A stretch of 64,000 nt of DNA from Actinomycetes bacterium (GTDB taxonomy: Bacteria; Actinomycetota; Acidimicrobiia; Acidimicrobiales; Acidimicrobiaceae), in contig JAJZLS010000038.1 in assembly GCA_021803345.1 (NCBI GenBank), forward strand, positions 1 through 64,000, read 5' to 3'. The translations under genes and the position numbers were made by a program. Below the pieces are notes generated by a model. The model made no database searches. It had not been told where the DNA came from and saw nothing but the letters and a program-made list of their open reading frames with translations. Shown piece by piece: positions 43,863-52,639 of this stretch; the stretch's first letter is position 1, and every line of letters begins with the position of its first letter.

Positions 43863-44735
43863 TCAACTAGAAAGTAGGGCTTTTGAGACCTTAACCATAT
43901 CAGATCGGTACTTTACCAGTACATTTAGTGTCGACTTGGCTATCGATTCATCAACTTCGCTAACCCCGAACTGAACTAATGCCGATGCCCAGTCGATAGT
44001 CTCCGAAACACTGGGGAGCTTTTTCAGATCCAGTTCTCTTATCGAGGATACAAACGAAGTGACTGACTCAGCCAAAGCAGTCGAAATTCCGGGAACTCTC
44101 GACAGAACGATTGCTGTTTCACGATCCCGATCCGGATAGTCGAGGTAGAGGAAGAGGCATCTACGCTTAAGGGCCTCGGAAAGCTCCCGAGTATTGTTTG
44201 AGGTCAAAAATACGAGTGGCATCTGGTTGGCAGTTACGGTGCCCATTTCTGGGATCGAAACCTGGTAATCGCTAAGAACTTCGAGCAATAGCGCCTCTGT
44301 CTCCACTTCGACACGGTCAATCTCGTCGATCAGCAATACGACCGGGTCATCTGCGCGAATTGCCTCCAGCAATGGTCTCTCAAGTAAAAACTCTTCAGAA
44401 AATATATTCTCTTCAATCTGGTTCCAGGACTGACTCAGCTGGTCCGACTGGATTCGAAGAAGTTGCTTCTTATAGTTCCATTCATAAAGCGCCTTTGCCT
44501 CATCAATTCCCTCGTGGCACTGAAGTCGTATGAGCCTCGATCCCAAAGCTTGGGCGATGCTCTTGGCTAGTTGAGTCTTACCAGTTCCGGCTGGTCCTTC
44601 AACTAAAACAGGTTTCTTAAGCCGATCAGCAAGAAACAGCACCGAGCAAATTTCGAGCGTGGGAAGGTAGCCAGCCTTCAACAGCAGCTCTTCAACGTCG
44701 GACTGTGAGGTAAAGTTCAAGCTTTCTTCTGCCAT
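43863..44735 (-). CDS. MoxR-family AAA+ ATPase
   Basis: 290 residues. Walker A VEGPAGTGKTQLAKSIA (about 40-56), Walker B VVLLIDEIDRVE, sensor-1 VFLTSNNTRELSEALKRRC (arginine-finger region) and a C-terminal lid define a MoxR/NorQ/CoxD-type ATPase. It remodels or activates a partner protein through the VWA protein encoded next. It begins 2 bp after proA ends, so an operon with the proline genes is possible but functionally unexplained. Confidence 0.92.
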   Translation of the reverse strand: MAEESLNFTSQSDVEELLLKAGYLPTLEICSVLFLADRLKKPVLVEGPAGTGKTQLAKSIAQALGSRLIRLQCHEGIDEAKALYEWNYKKQLLRIQSDQLSQSWNQIEENIFSEEFLLERPLLEAIRADDPVVLLIDEIDRVEVETEALLLEVLSDYQVSIPEMGTVTANQMPLVFLTSNNTRELSEALKRRCLFLYLDYPDRDRETAIVLSRVPGISTALAESVTSFVSSIRELDLKKLPSVSETIDWASALVQFGVSEVDESIAKSTLNVLVKYRSDMVKVSKALLSS

Positions 44736-44737
44736 AC

Positions 44738-46006
44738 CTATACTCGCACCTGACCAGTGCCTTGTATTACAAACTTCTGAGTAGTCAATTCTTTGAGTCC
44801 CATCGGGCCTCTGGCATGAAGCTTCTGAGTACTTATTCCGATCTCTGCTCCGTAACCAACCTCTCCCCCATCAACAAAACGGGTGGAGGCATTTACCAGT
44901 ACTGCCGCTGCGTCAACTTCAGCGATAAACCGTTTGGCAGCTTGATAGTCATTGGTTAGAATCGCCTCTGAATGGCCGCTGCCGTATTTGCCAATGTGAT
45001 CTATCGCCTCGTCAAGGCTGTTGACAATTTTTATAGCCAAAATTAGATCCAAAAATTCAACCTGATAATCAGACTCAGCCGCGATCTTGGCTTCTGGCAT
45101 AAAGGTATGGGATCGGACATCAACTCTAAACTCGACCGAAGGCATTGAGTCTCTAAGTCTCGGCAGAAGTGCTGCAGCTATATTTTCGTGAACTAACACC
45201 GTCTCTACAGCATTGCAAACCGAAGGGCGCTGAACCTTGGCATTCTTTATGATCTCCACCGCCTGGCCCAAATCCGCCGACTGGTCCACATAGATATGAC
45301 AGTTGCCGTCGCCATCTATCACATAGGGAACAGTGGCGTTTTCCACTATCGCAGATATCAGCGATGGCCCTCCCCTCGGAATTAGACAATCGATATAGCC
45401 TCGAAGTCTCATAAACTCCACCGCAGACTCCCGAGCGGTATCAGTGACCAGAGTCACGGCATCCCTGGGAAGACCTGCCTTTTCAAGCCCACTGGAAAGA
45501 AGCTCAGCAATTCTAAGATTTGAATTTATAGCTGCAGATGAACCTCTCAAAAAGGCGCTGTTACCACTTTTGATGCAAAGGGCAGCTGCATCCGAAGTCA
45601 CATTGGGGCGATTTTCATAGATTATCCCGACCACGCCTAACGGCACCCTGACCTTTTCGATCTGAAGTCCGTTTGGCCTTACCCATCCTTCGCTCACCTC
45701 GCCGACTGGGTCCCCAAGCAAGGCAACGTCACGCAAACCTTTGGCCATTGACATAATTCGGGAAGAATTAAGAAGAAGACGATCAATAACTGTGGCTGAC
45801 GTCCCTGATTCCTTGGCATTTTCAACATCGCTAGCATTAGCCGCCAAAATTAACTCAGAGTTCCCTACCAATAAGTCTGCGCTCTGAAGAAGCGCTTCGT
45901 TCTTTTGAGCAGTGGAAGCTAATGCCATAGCTTTGGAGGCCTGCTTTACCTTGGCTGCTTGAACCAATAATGAGTCAGCTTGGTAAGCTACGTTTTCGTT
46001 AGACAT
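44738..46006 (-). CDS. proA: Glutamate-5-semialdehyde dehydrogenase (gamma-glutamyl phosphate reductase)
   Basis: 422 residues with the ProA pattern: GVVGIIYENRPNVTSDAAALC, SGNSAFLRGSSAA, the active-site Cys in AKVQRPSVCNAVETVLVH, and FVDGGEVGYGAEIGISTQKLHARGPMGL. It reduces gamma-glutamyl phosphate to glutamate semialdehyde using NADPH in proline synthesis. It lies 46 bp downstream of proB in the obgE-proB-proA order seen in mycobacteria. Confidence 0.96.
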   Translation of the reverse strand: MSNENVAYQADSLLVQAAKVKQASKAMALASTAQKNEALLQSADLLVGNSELILAANASDVENAKESGTSATVIDRLLLNSSRIMSMAKGLRDVALLGDPVGEVSEGWVRPNGLQIEKVRVPLGVVGIIYENRPNVTSDAAALCIKSGNSAFLRGSSAAINSNLRIAELLSSGLEKAGLPRDAVTLVTDTARESAVEFMRLRGYIDCLIPRGGPSLISAIVENATVPYVIDGDGNCHIYVDQSADLGQAVEIIKNAKVQRPSVCNAVETVLVHENIAAALLPRLRDSMPSVEFRVDVRSHTFMPEAKIAAESDYQVEFLDLILAIKIVNSLDEAIDHIGKYGSGHSEAILTNDYQAAKRFIAEVDAAAVLVNASTRFVDGGEVGYGAEIGISTQKLHARGPMGLKELTTQKFVIQGTGQVRV

Positions 46007-46052
46007 CTGTTTACCTACTTTTACCCCGGCGGCTCAATGCAGCCTTTGGCCA

Positions 46053-47141
46053 TTACACCAACACCACTAAGTCATCTCGATGGATCACAATACTCGCAGG
46101 AGCCTGTTTTTCATCTTGGCGCGATTCAATTAACAAGCTTAGATCCTCCGAGGAGACCCGGACCAGGCCCCTGGCAATTACTACTCCAGATAAATCGCAG
46201 ATCTCCACAGCATCATCTTCGTAGAATGTCCCTTCAAGAGATGAGATACCTACGCTTAGGAGTGACTTAGAACCTAAAACAATCGCCCGCCTGGCCCCAT
46301 CATCTACAAATACCTTTCCTACTGGAGGATTAGCAAAAGCAATCCAGAGCTTCCTGGCGGTCAGCCGAGCCTCCCTCTTGTTAATATAGGTACCGATTCC
46401 CGGCTTCCTTGTCAGTGCCTCAATAAGCACTGACTGGCGAGATGAGCTTGCTATCACCACATCTATACCAGACCAGGAAGCGATCGAAGCAGCCTGAAGC
46501 TTGGATGCCATACCACCCGAGCCACGTTCTGTGCCAGCTCCTCCGGCTGCCGTCCTTAGCACTTCTGAGACTTCATCAATTTCCTCTAAAAGAGAAGCTG
46601 CTGAATTTAGACGGGGATCTGAAGTGTATACACCATCCTGGTCGGTTAGAAGCACCAACAAGTCAGCAGCTATCAAATTCGCCACCAATGCCGCAATCCG
46701 GTCATTGTCACCAAAGCGAATTTCATCGTCGGCTACCGCGTCATTCTCATTTATAATTGCTATCACACCCAGCTCGTTCAGCTTCTGGAGCGTTTGACGG
46801 GCATGAAGATACTGCTGCCGATTGACAAAGTCGAGAGGTGTCAAAAGTACCTGTCCGGCAACCATGCCATAGTTGCTAAGCGCCTGGTTATATGCTGCCA
46901 TCAATCTCGATTGGCCAACCGCAGATATGGCCTGGAGAATGCTGAGGTCACTAGGACGCTTCTCGGTGATACCAAGAGTATTTAGCCCTGCAGCTATTGC
47001 TCCGGAGCTAACCAGTACTACCCAATTTCCTTCTTTAGCAAGTTCTGCAATTTGAGATGAGATTCGATCTAAAGTGAGATGTGAAATCGAGCCATCAGGC
47101 TCGGTGACAGACGAAGAACCAAGCTTGACAACTATCCGCAC
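46053..47141 (-). CDS. proB: Glutamate 5-kinase with PUA domain
   Basis: 362 residues. N-terminal amino-acid kinase domain: VVKLGSSSVTEPDG, WVVLVSSGAIAAGLNTLG, INENDAVADDEIRFGDNDRIAALVA (partly: NENDAVADDE), GTERGSGGMASKLQAA. C-terminal PUA domain from about 275 (RAIVLGSKSLLSVGISSLEGTF as ARRAIVLGSKSLL). It phosphorylates glutamate as the first step in proline synthesis and is normally feedback-inhibited by proline. It starts 9 bp after obgE ends on the same strand. Confidence 0.96.
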   Translation of the reverse strand: MRIVVKLGSSSVTEPDGSISHLTLDRISSQIAELAKEGNWVVLVSSGAIAAGLNTLGITEKRPSDLSILQAISAVGQSRLMAAYNQALSNYGMVAGQVLLTPLDFVNRQQYLHARQTLQKLNELGVIAIINENDAVADDEIRFGDNDRIAALVANLIAADLLVLLTDQDGVYTSDPRLNSAASLLEEIDEVSEVLRTAAGGAGTERGSGGMASKLQAASIASWSGIDVVIASSSRQSVLIEALTRKPGIGTYINKREARLTARKLWIAFANPPVGKVFVDDGARRAIVLGSKSLLSVGISSLEGTFYEDDAVEICDLSGVVIARGLVRVSSEDLSLLIESRQDEKQAPASIVIHRDDLVVLV

Positions 47142-47150
47142 CCCGGCTCC

Positions 47151-48425
47151 TTATTCATCATGCTGATAATCAAAGCTGAATGCTCCGATTCTGACCTCGT
47201 CACCTTCCCGCACTCCCATCCGCCGTAAAGCCCTGTTGACTCCCAGTTTGGTTAATCTGGCTTGAATATAATCTAAAGCCTCTGGCGAACCGATGTTTGA
47301 AAGAGCAACAGATCTTTCTGCCGCCCTTCCAATAACCCTGACAACTCCATCCGGGTCCCTGATTAAGTCAAAACCGCTCGCTGTTGGTCTATGGATCACT
47401 ATCTCATCGTTTGGAGTCGGTACCGAGCTTTTTGCATCCTTAACCATTAGATAAAGCCGATTGACGAGCTCCTTGATTCCCTGATTAGTGGTAGAAGAGA
47501 CTGCCAAGTCCAACAACCCATCAGATAAAAATTGATCTACTTTGGAGGTGGAAGTTGCATCGATCTTTGAGCCAACCACCAACCTTGGCCGTTCTGCAAG
47601 CTCTGGCATATACGCAGTGATCTCTCTAATCAGGACTTCAAGTTGTGTTGCCGGATCAATCAATGCTTGATCTGAGAGATCGATCAGGACTAGTAAAGCT
47701 TCCGCCCTTTCAATATGGCGAAGAAACTCATGCCCCAGACCTTTACCCTGACTGGCACCCTCTATCAGTCCAGGAATATCAGCCACTATGAAATCTGAAA
47801 ACTCGTAATCGTCGCCGAGGTGTACCACCCCCAGGTTGGGGACAAGCGTTGTGAAAGGATAGTCAGCTATCTTTGGCTTGGCGGCGGATATCATTGAAAT
47901 CAATGTGGATTTACCCACATTGGGAAAACCAATAATGGCTACATCAGCTGCAAGCTTCAGCTCAAGGTTGTACCACATCTCCTGGCCAACCTCACCTTGC
48001 TCAGAAAAGTTGGGCGCTCTCCTTGAGTTGGAAAGAAACCGGGCGTTTCCTCGGCCACCTTGGCCCCCTTTGCCAGCCAGCCACTTCATGCCCGATTGAT
48101 CAAGATCGACGACGGTATTGCCTTCTAAATCTTTTACTACTGTTCCTACCGGCACCTCAACAACGAGGCTTTTGCCTGAGGCACCATGCTTTTTCTTGCC
48201 AGATCCATGAGTACCATTTTCGGCCTCACGATGAGGATGGTCTTTGAAACTGAACAGAGAAGTTACGTTATGAGACGCGAGCAGCCATACGTCGCCACCG
48301 TGGCCACCGTCACCACCGTCCGGTCCACCCTTGTCAACATGGGCTTCCCGACGAAATGAGGTGGAACCAGCTCCCCCGTCACCGGCCTTGACATGAATCT
48401 GTGCGCTATCTACAAAACTCGACAT
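47151..48425 (-). CDS. obgE: Obg family GTPase ObgE/CgtA
   Basis: 424 residues with three domains: glycine-rich Obg fold (1-155; GGDGGAGSTSFRREAHV, KGGQGGRGNARFLSN), the G domain (about 160-330; P-loop GFPNVGKSTL, ADIPGLIEG, GSKID) and a C-terminal OCT domain (about 345-420). Obg binds GTP and acts in late ribosome assembly and stress signalling. GAGG lies 4-7 nt before the ATG. A strong intrinsic terminator ends about 10 nt upstream of the start codon, so expression probably depends on read-through from rpmA. Confidence 0.96.
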   Translation of the reverse strand: MSSFVDSAQIHVKAGDGGAGSTSFRREAHVDKGGPDGGDGGHGGDVWLLASHNVTSLFSFKDHPHREAENGTHGSGKKKHGASGKSLVVEVPVGTVVKDLEGNTVVDLDQSGMKWLAGKGGQGGRGNARFLSNSRRAPNFSEQGEVGQEMWYNLELKLAADVAIIGFPNVGKSTLISMISAAKPKIADYPFTTLVPNLGVVHLGDDYEFSDFIVADIPGLIEGASQGKGLGHEFLRHIERAEALLVLIDLSDQALIDPATQLEVLIREITAYMPELAERPRLVVGSKIDATSTSKVDQFLSDGLLDLAVSSTTNQGIKELVNRLYLMVKDAKSSVPTPNDEIVIHRPTASGFDLIRDPDGVVRVIGRAAERSVALSNIGSPEALDYIQARLTKLGVNRALRRMGVREGDEVRIGAFSFDYQHDE

Positions 48426-48435
48426 ACAACCTCAT

Positions 48436-48484
48436 AAAAAACTAAAGACCTCGGTATCGCCGTTTAGTTGGCGCTCCGAGGTCT
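48436..48484 (-). terminator. Rho-independent terminator between rpmA and obgE
   Basis: On the minus strand the 9-bp arms AGACCTCGG (48446-48454, + strand) and CCGAGGTCT (48476-48484) close a stem with a second inner pairing CGCC/GGCG, followed by TTAGTTTTTT (T tract 48436-48441). It is about 40 bp after the rpmA stop and ends about 10 nt before the obgE ATG. A textbook intrinsic terminator in an unusual place, possibly an attenuator. Confidence 0.85.
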
Positions 48485-48523
48485 GAAATCGCCGATATTA
48501 CAACGGCCCATTTCGTTTGAGTA

Positions 48524-48787
48524 TTACTGAGCAACGCTTTCGCTGAGAACGTCTACAACCCTGCGTCCCTTACGGTCACCGAACTTGACCTTACCTTCAG
48601 CTGTAGCGAAAAGGGTGTCGTCTCCACCCTTGCCCACATTGATGCCGGGGTGAAACTTAGTGCCACGCTGGCGCACCAAAATAGCTCCAGCCTTGGCGGT
48701 CATCCCGTCGTACATCTTGACACCCAGCCTTTGCGCCTGGGAGTCACGACCGTTCCTGGTGGATCCTCCACCTTTAGTCTTTGACAT
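48524..48787 (-). CDS. rpmA: 50S ribosomal protein L27
   Basis: 87 residues. [20 protein letters not shown] and [17 protein letters not shown] are the L27 core (RNGRDS.....GVK and RQRGT.FHPG), with a short C-terminal basic tail. L27 reaches the peptidyl-transferase centre. Between rplU (60 bp upstream) and obgE, the usual order. Confidence 0.97.
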   Translation of the reverse strand: MSKTKGGGSTRNGRDSQAQRLGVKMYDGMTAKAGAILVRQRGTKFHPGINVGKGGDDTLFATAEGKVKFGDRKGRRVVDVLSESVAQ

Positions 48788-48847
48788 TTATAATTCTCCT
48801 TGGAGCTGCACATTCGACCCTGTTCAAAACGTCGAGCTGAATAACTG

Positions 48848-49153
48848 TTACTTGGAAATACCAGTAATCTCGACTACCGAATACTTTTGACGATGGCCCC
48901 ATTTACGACGATACCTTGACTTGGATCGATACTTGAAACCAACTACCTTAGGCCCCTTAGCCGTGCTAAGGACCTTTCCAGTCACTGACGCATCATCAAG
49001 GTCACCCTCAGTTATGACACTCTCGCCGTCGACGATAAGAATCGGCTTGAAGGTAACATCGCTACCTTCATCGACATTGAGGAGTTCAACGTTAAGAACC
49101 TGCCCCTGTGAAACTTTTTCTTGCTTACCACCTGTTGTGATCACCGCATACAT
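48848..49153 (-). CDS. rplU: 50S ribosomal protein L21
   Basis: 101 residues. The start MYAVITTGGKQEKVSQGQ and end KSRYRRKWGHRQKYSVVEIT (YRRK.GHRQ.YT) are diagnostic. L21 binds 23S rRNA. It follows rne by 21 bp and precedes rpmA, the common rne-rplU-rpmA order of actinobacteria. Confidence 0.97.
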   Translation of the reverse strand: MYAVITTGGKQEKVSQGQVLNVELLNVDEGSDVTFKPILIVDGESVITEGDLDDASVTGKVLSTAKGPKVVGFKYRSKSRYRRKWGHRQKYSVVEITGISK

Positions 49154-49174
49154 AGGTGTAACAGTGTACCTGTT

Positions 49175-50992
49175 CTAAAGCAGAGACGGGTCAAAAATTA
49201 GCCCTCTTCCTTCACAAGTTGGACAAACAGTCGAAAAAGACTCCACCAAACCCTCTGAAACCCTCTGTCGGGTCATTTCAACCAGTCCCAACTCAGACAT
49301 ATCGAAGACCTGGGTCTTGGTTTTATCCCGGGCTAATGCTTCTTTAAAGGCACGCATAACGTCCTCTTGATTCGATCTGATCAACATATCTATCAAGTCG
49401 ATGACGATAATTCCACCTATGTCTCTCAACCTGAGTTGGCGGGCAATCTCCTCGACTGCTTCGAGATTGTTCCTATGAATCGTCTCTTCAAGTGAATGAG
49501 AACCTACATTTTTGCCTGTGTTGACATCAATCACCGTGAGGGCTTCTGCTCTATCAATGATTAGAGAGCCTCCTGATGGCAGCCAAACCTTGCGACCAAG
49601 TGCCTTGTGTAATTGTTCATGAACGTGAAACTGTTCAAACAGAGGAAGCGCTCGTCTCTCCTTGTCATAAAACTCCACCCGGTCAGCCAACTCAGGCGAA
49701 ATTGATGACACATAAAGGGAGACTTCATCGTAAAGGTCCTTATCGTCAATAATGACCCCACGATAGTTCCTGTTGAATTCCTCTCGAATCACCCTTACTG
49801 CCACCTGTGGCTCTTGATAAAGCAGGGCCGGAGCGTGAGCCACTCTGGCTCTTTCTTCAATGCGTTCCCACATACCAACTAGATGGTCAGTATCACGCTT
49901 AAGCTCGTCTGCAGTGGCGCCCTCAGCTGCTGTTCTTACAATCATCCCAAATCCATCAGGCTTAATATCTTCGAGGATCCTCCGCAGTCTCTTACGCTCG
50001 TCATCAGGCAATCTTTTCGAGATGCCATAACTATCCGAATTAGGAATCAAGACCAAAAACCGACCCGGAAGTGAAACTTCCTGAGTCAATCGGGCACCTT
50101 TGGTGCCTATAGGATTTTTGGTGACCTGGCAAACAACTGTCTGCTTTGGACGCAGAAGATGCTCAATCCTTACCATCTTCTGATCGGCATCGACGAGATC
50201 CTCGCGTTCATAACGAACATCTCCCCTATAGAGAACTGCGTTCTTGGGAGTTCCTATGTCGACAAACGCAGCCTCCATGCCAGGAAGAACATTCGTCACT
50301 CTTCCTAAATAGATATTCCCGTCAATTGAATTGGGATCTGACTCAGACTTTGAGACATAATGCTCAATAAGCGTCCTACCCTCTAAAATTGCAATTTGGG
50401 TAACGCCCTCTCTGACATGGACACACATCAGATACCGGCCCACCGGACGGCCATTTCGCTCACGGCCAAACCGTTGTCCTCGGCGCTGTGATCGAGCCTC
50501 CCTGACGCCAGATTCGGCTAGCAGCTCATCAGTTTTATACTGCACCGGACCCATTTTGAGAATCTCTTCCCGCTCCTTGGATCCCAATATTCCTAGCCGC
50601 TTCTTTTTTACCACAGGAGCTGCCGGGGTATCCGGAATCGGTTGTGAGCCCCCGAATGGCCTGCGCCGGCCGCGTGAGCGTACCTCTGGGACCGCTTGTG
50701 GGACAACTTCAATTGACTGTGAAACCTCCGGCTGTACCCGCCTTGAGGTTTGACGACTGTTGCGCCTTGGCGCGTTAGACCGTTGGGAACCGACGACTAC
50801 TCCGCTATCATCCTGTGGAACATAACTTACCTTGGAGGTTGGTTCTGGTACATTTCTTTTAAGCGGCCCGCGCCCAGAACTGCCGCTCCGACGCCTTCTT
50901 TGAGCTGACTGGCTTCCCTGATTCTTTACCTGGTCCCCTAATGGCTCCTGTGTTGATCTGCCACCTTCGTAGGTGGAGTTGTCCTCGGACAT
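49175..50992 (-). CDS. rne: Ribonuclease E/G
   Basis: 605 residues. The first about 190 residues are disordered and Arg/Gln/Pro-rich, as in actinobacterial RNase E. The catalytic core follows: S1 domain with GNIYLGRVTNVLPGMEAAF, the 5' sensor and DNase I-like parts with DVNTGKNVG and IIVIDLIDM (metal Asp residues), and the Zn-link CPTCEGRG near the C-terminus. It cleaves single-stranded RNA in mRNA decay and rRNA maturation. An unusually long region without genes (815 bp) precedes it and may contain a long, autoregulated 5' leader. Confidence 0.94.
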   Translation of the reverse strand: MSEDNSTYEGGRSTQEPLGDQVKNQGSQSAQRRRRSGSSGRGPLKRNVPEPTSKVSYVPQDDSGVVVGSQRSNAPRRNSRQTSRRVQPEVSQSIEVVPQAVPEVRSRGRRRPFGGSQPIPDTPAAPVVKKKRLGILGSKEREEILKMGPVQYKTDELLAESGVREARSQRRGQRFGRERNGRPVGRYLMCVHVREGVTQIAILEGRTLIEHYVSKSESDPNSIDGNIYLGRVTNVLPGMEAAFVDIGTPKNAVLYRGDVRYEREDLVDADQKMVRIEHLLRPKQTVVCQVTKNPIGTKGARLTQEVSLPGRFLVLIPNSDSYGISKRLPDDERKRLRRILEDIKPDGFGMIVRTAAEGATADELKRDTDHLVGMWERIEERARVAHAPALLYQEPQVAVRVIREEFNRNYRGVIIDDKDLYDEVSLYVSSISPELADRVEFYDKERRALPLFEQFHVHEQLHKALGRKVWLPSGGSLIIDRAEALTVIDVNTGKNVGSHSLEETIHRNNLEAVEEIARQLRLRDIGGIIVIDLIDMLIRSNQEDVMRAFKEALARDKTKTQVFDMSELGLVEMTRQRVSEGLVESFSTVCPTCEGRGLIFDPSLL

Positions 50993-51807
50993 GAGGCATC
51001 ACCCTTCTAAATCTTGTAATGCCGGCGTTGAGGTCACCAATACGGAAATAGCCACAGTTACTGAATTGATTGGTTCTGAAATCGGTAAAAACCTCTGCCG
51101 GAGATGAAAGTGAACCAAAAACTGGTTCTTGAGACTCTAAAACAGATGCAACTCGCACTTCATTTGAAGTCGGCGAACTTTCCCTGCTTCGATATTGCCA
51201 CGAAGCAAGCACCGCTATACCTATCCAGTAATTGAAATAGTGCCAAGGGATCTGCATATGTCAGCTAGTCTAGCGGAAATAAAGCCGGGACGCATAAAGC
51301 ATCGACCCTTTGAGGCAAAACTGCAGGCCGATCGTACGTGTAACCCAGGCAACGGTGTTATAAGTTGAAAGCAACCCGAGCGTCAGGTTACAGGTAACCC
51401 TGTCCTTGGCAAAGATAAGCCAATATAAATCACAGATACTCCTCGGAATACGCAAAAGACTGTATGAGATACGGCGACCGGTCGATCATACTGCTAACAG
51501 GTGTTATAGCCTTAGGTACAGGCCTGCCATTTGTAGAAGATCGCTGCGCTGTGGTTTCCAAATATAAGCCACCGGGTTCAGCATCAACCCTACAGTTCTA
51601 TACACTTACGAATTACTTCAGTCCAGTGACCGTGGACATCGCCGACAGCGAGGAAGGTCGTCTCTGTGTTTTGGGATTGGTTATTCATTTTCGTTCAAGT
51701 CTTTCAATAAAGATTTGCCGAATTTTATAAGGGGTTTGGAAATAGTAAGACCTGGCTATGGCGGGTTACTAACAGTCGCCTAGCAAATACTGTGTGAAAA
51801 TGTGCGG
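50993..51807. other. Long gene-poor region upstream of rne
   Basis: 815 bp between rne and the mazF-like gene, all genes leftward. Frames of 60-130 codons exist on both strands but none has a ribosome-binding site with a recognisable product. A perfect palindrome, GGTTAC-AG-GTAACC, lies at 51386-51399. The interval may carry the rne promoter and a long leader, or debris from insertion of the toxin-antitoxin pair. Confidence 0.4.
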
Positions 51808-52125
51808 CTAGTTGCCTAAACCCAGCGCAATCTCTAGAGCAGAGTTGAAGGCTTCGAAAGCCGCAGCTCCGAGCGATCCACGTCTTGTTGTCAGCATGGT
51901 CTTTGGCAATGTAAAGATATTGTCGCAGTTGATAGCACAAGCGTGAGAAAGTCCTTCTTCATGTCCAACCTCAACTTCAGCGACATGGCCTCGGTATTTC
52001 GAGGTCACCAGCACGCAAACCAAGTTGGTAAGGAGAGGAATTGCGGTATCTCTGGTTGCAATAACAACTGGTTTCCTACCCACTCCGGGTATTTCGGCAT
52101 CCCAGATTTCCCCTCTAAAGATCAC
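51808..52125 (-). CDS. MazF/PemK-type mRNA interferase toxin
   Basis: 105 residues, the length of MazF. The N-terminal RGEIWDAEIPGVGRKPVVIATRD (MazF-like RGEIWxxxxxxxG..RPVV) contains the catalytic Arg/Thr region; LVTSKYRGHVAEVEVG and SHACAINCDNIFTLPK fit the family. It would cut RNA at short sequences and stop translation when free of antitoxin. Its ATG overlaps the antitoxin gene stop by 4 bp. Cut specificity unknown. Confidence 0.87.
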   Translation of the reverse strand: MIFRGEIWDAEIPGVGRKPVVIATRDTAIPLLTNLVCVLVTSKYRGHVAEVEVGHEEGLSHACAINCDNIFTLPKTMLTTRRGSLGAAAFEAFNSALEIALGLGN

Positions 52126-52376
52126 TTATTGCTTTCTATAACTATCGTTGCCGAACTTATCCCTAACTTTGCAATCAGTTCCTGCTCGTCAGAGTCTATA
52201 GCCTCATAGCGCTTACGGTACGAATCCTTTATCGCTTCTTCAGAGTGATGGCTCAGCCATTCTTTTACGGCCCGAGATATTATCGCTCCTCGGTTAGGCG
52301 CAACTCCACAAGCCACGGCATTGTCGATGGCTTGGACAACATCTTCGTCTAGGCGAGCCGTTATAGGCTGACTCAT
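52122..52376 (-). CDS. MazE-like ribbon-helix-helix antitoxin
   Basis: 84 residues from the ATG at 52376. The N-terminal half is ribbon-helix-helix (ITARLDEDVVQAIDNAV, RGAIISRAVKEWLSHH), and the C-terminal half (SYRKRYEAIDSDEQEL) would wrap the toxin. TATACT ends 7 nt before the ATG and no Shine-Dalgarno sequence is present, so translation is probably from a leaderless mRNA. A longer in-frame start 16 codons up would read through that promoter-like element. It represses its own operon and neutralises the toxin encoded next. Confidence 0.82.
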   Translation of the reverse strand: MSQPITARLDEDVVQAIDNAVACGVAPNRGAIISRAVKEWLSHHSEEAIKDSYRKRYEAIDSDEQELIAKLGISSATIVIESNK

Positions 52377-52384
52377 GAAGACAA

Positions 52385-52401
52385 GTATACATATTGTACA
52401 C
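52385..52401 (-). promoter_or_regulatory. Promoter-operator of the mazEF-like pair
   Basis: Imperfect palindrome GTATAC-ATATT-GTACAC (one mismatch) overlaps the minus-strand -10-like TATACT (52384-52389). Overlap of an inverted repeat with the promoter just before the antitoxin gene is the usual site of autoregulation. Confidence 0.5.
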
Positions 52402-52639
52402 ACCCAATCCCGCAATCCCCGCAATCAATGAGATAGTGAGATACGGGAATTAGGTAGATATTTGAAAAGTTGAAATTGGAATTGTACGGCAGATACTGCA
52501 AATCAACACGAAAGCCCAATAATCTTCACCAGCGTTCCCTTACAACGCGCTAACTGCGGTTGAGATGAAGTCTATGTTCCTGTCGCACCCGTTGCCGCAG
52601 TTTTGGCTCGACCCATTTACCGCCGCAGCACTATCAAAT

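Noticed and set aside
51464..51730. 88-codon + strand frame upstream of rne
   Set aside because: No ribosome-binding site, unrecognised product, opposite to all neighbouring genes.
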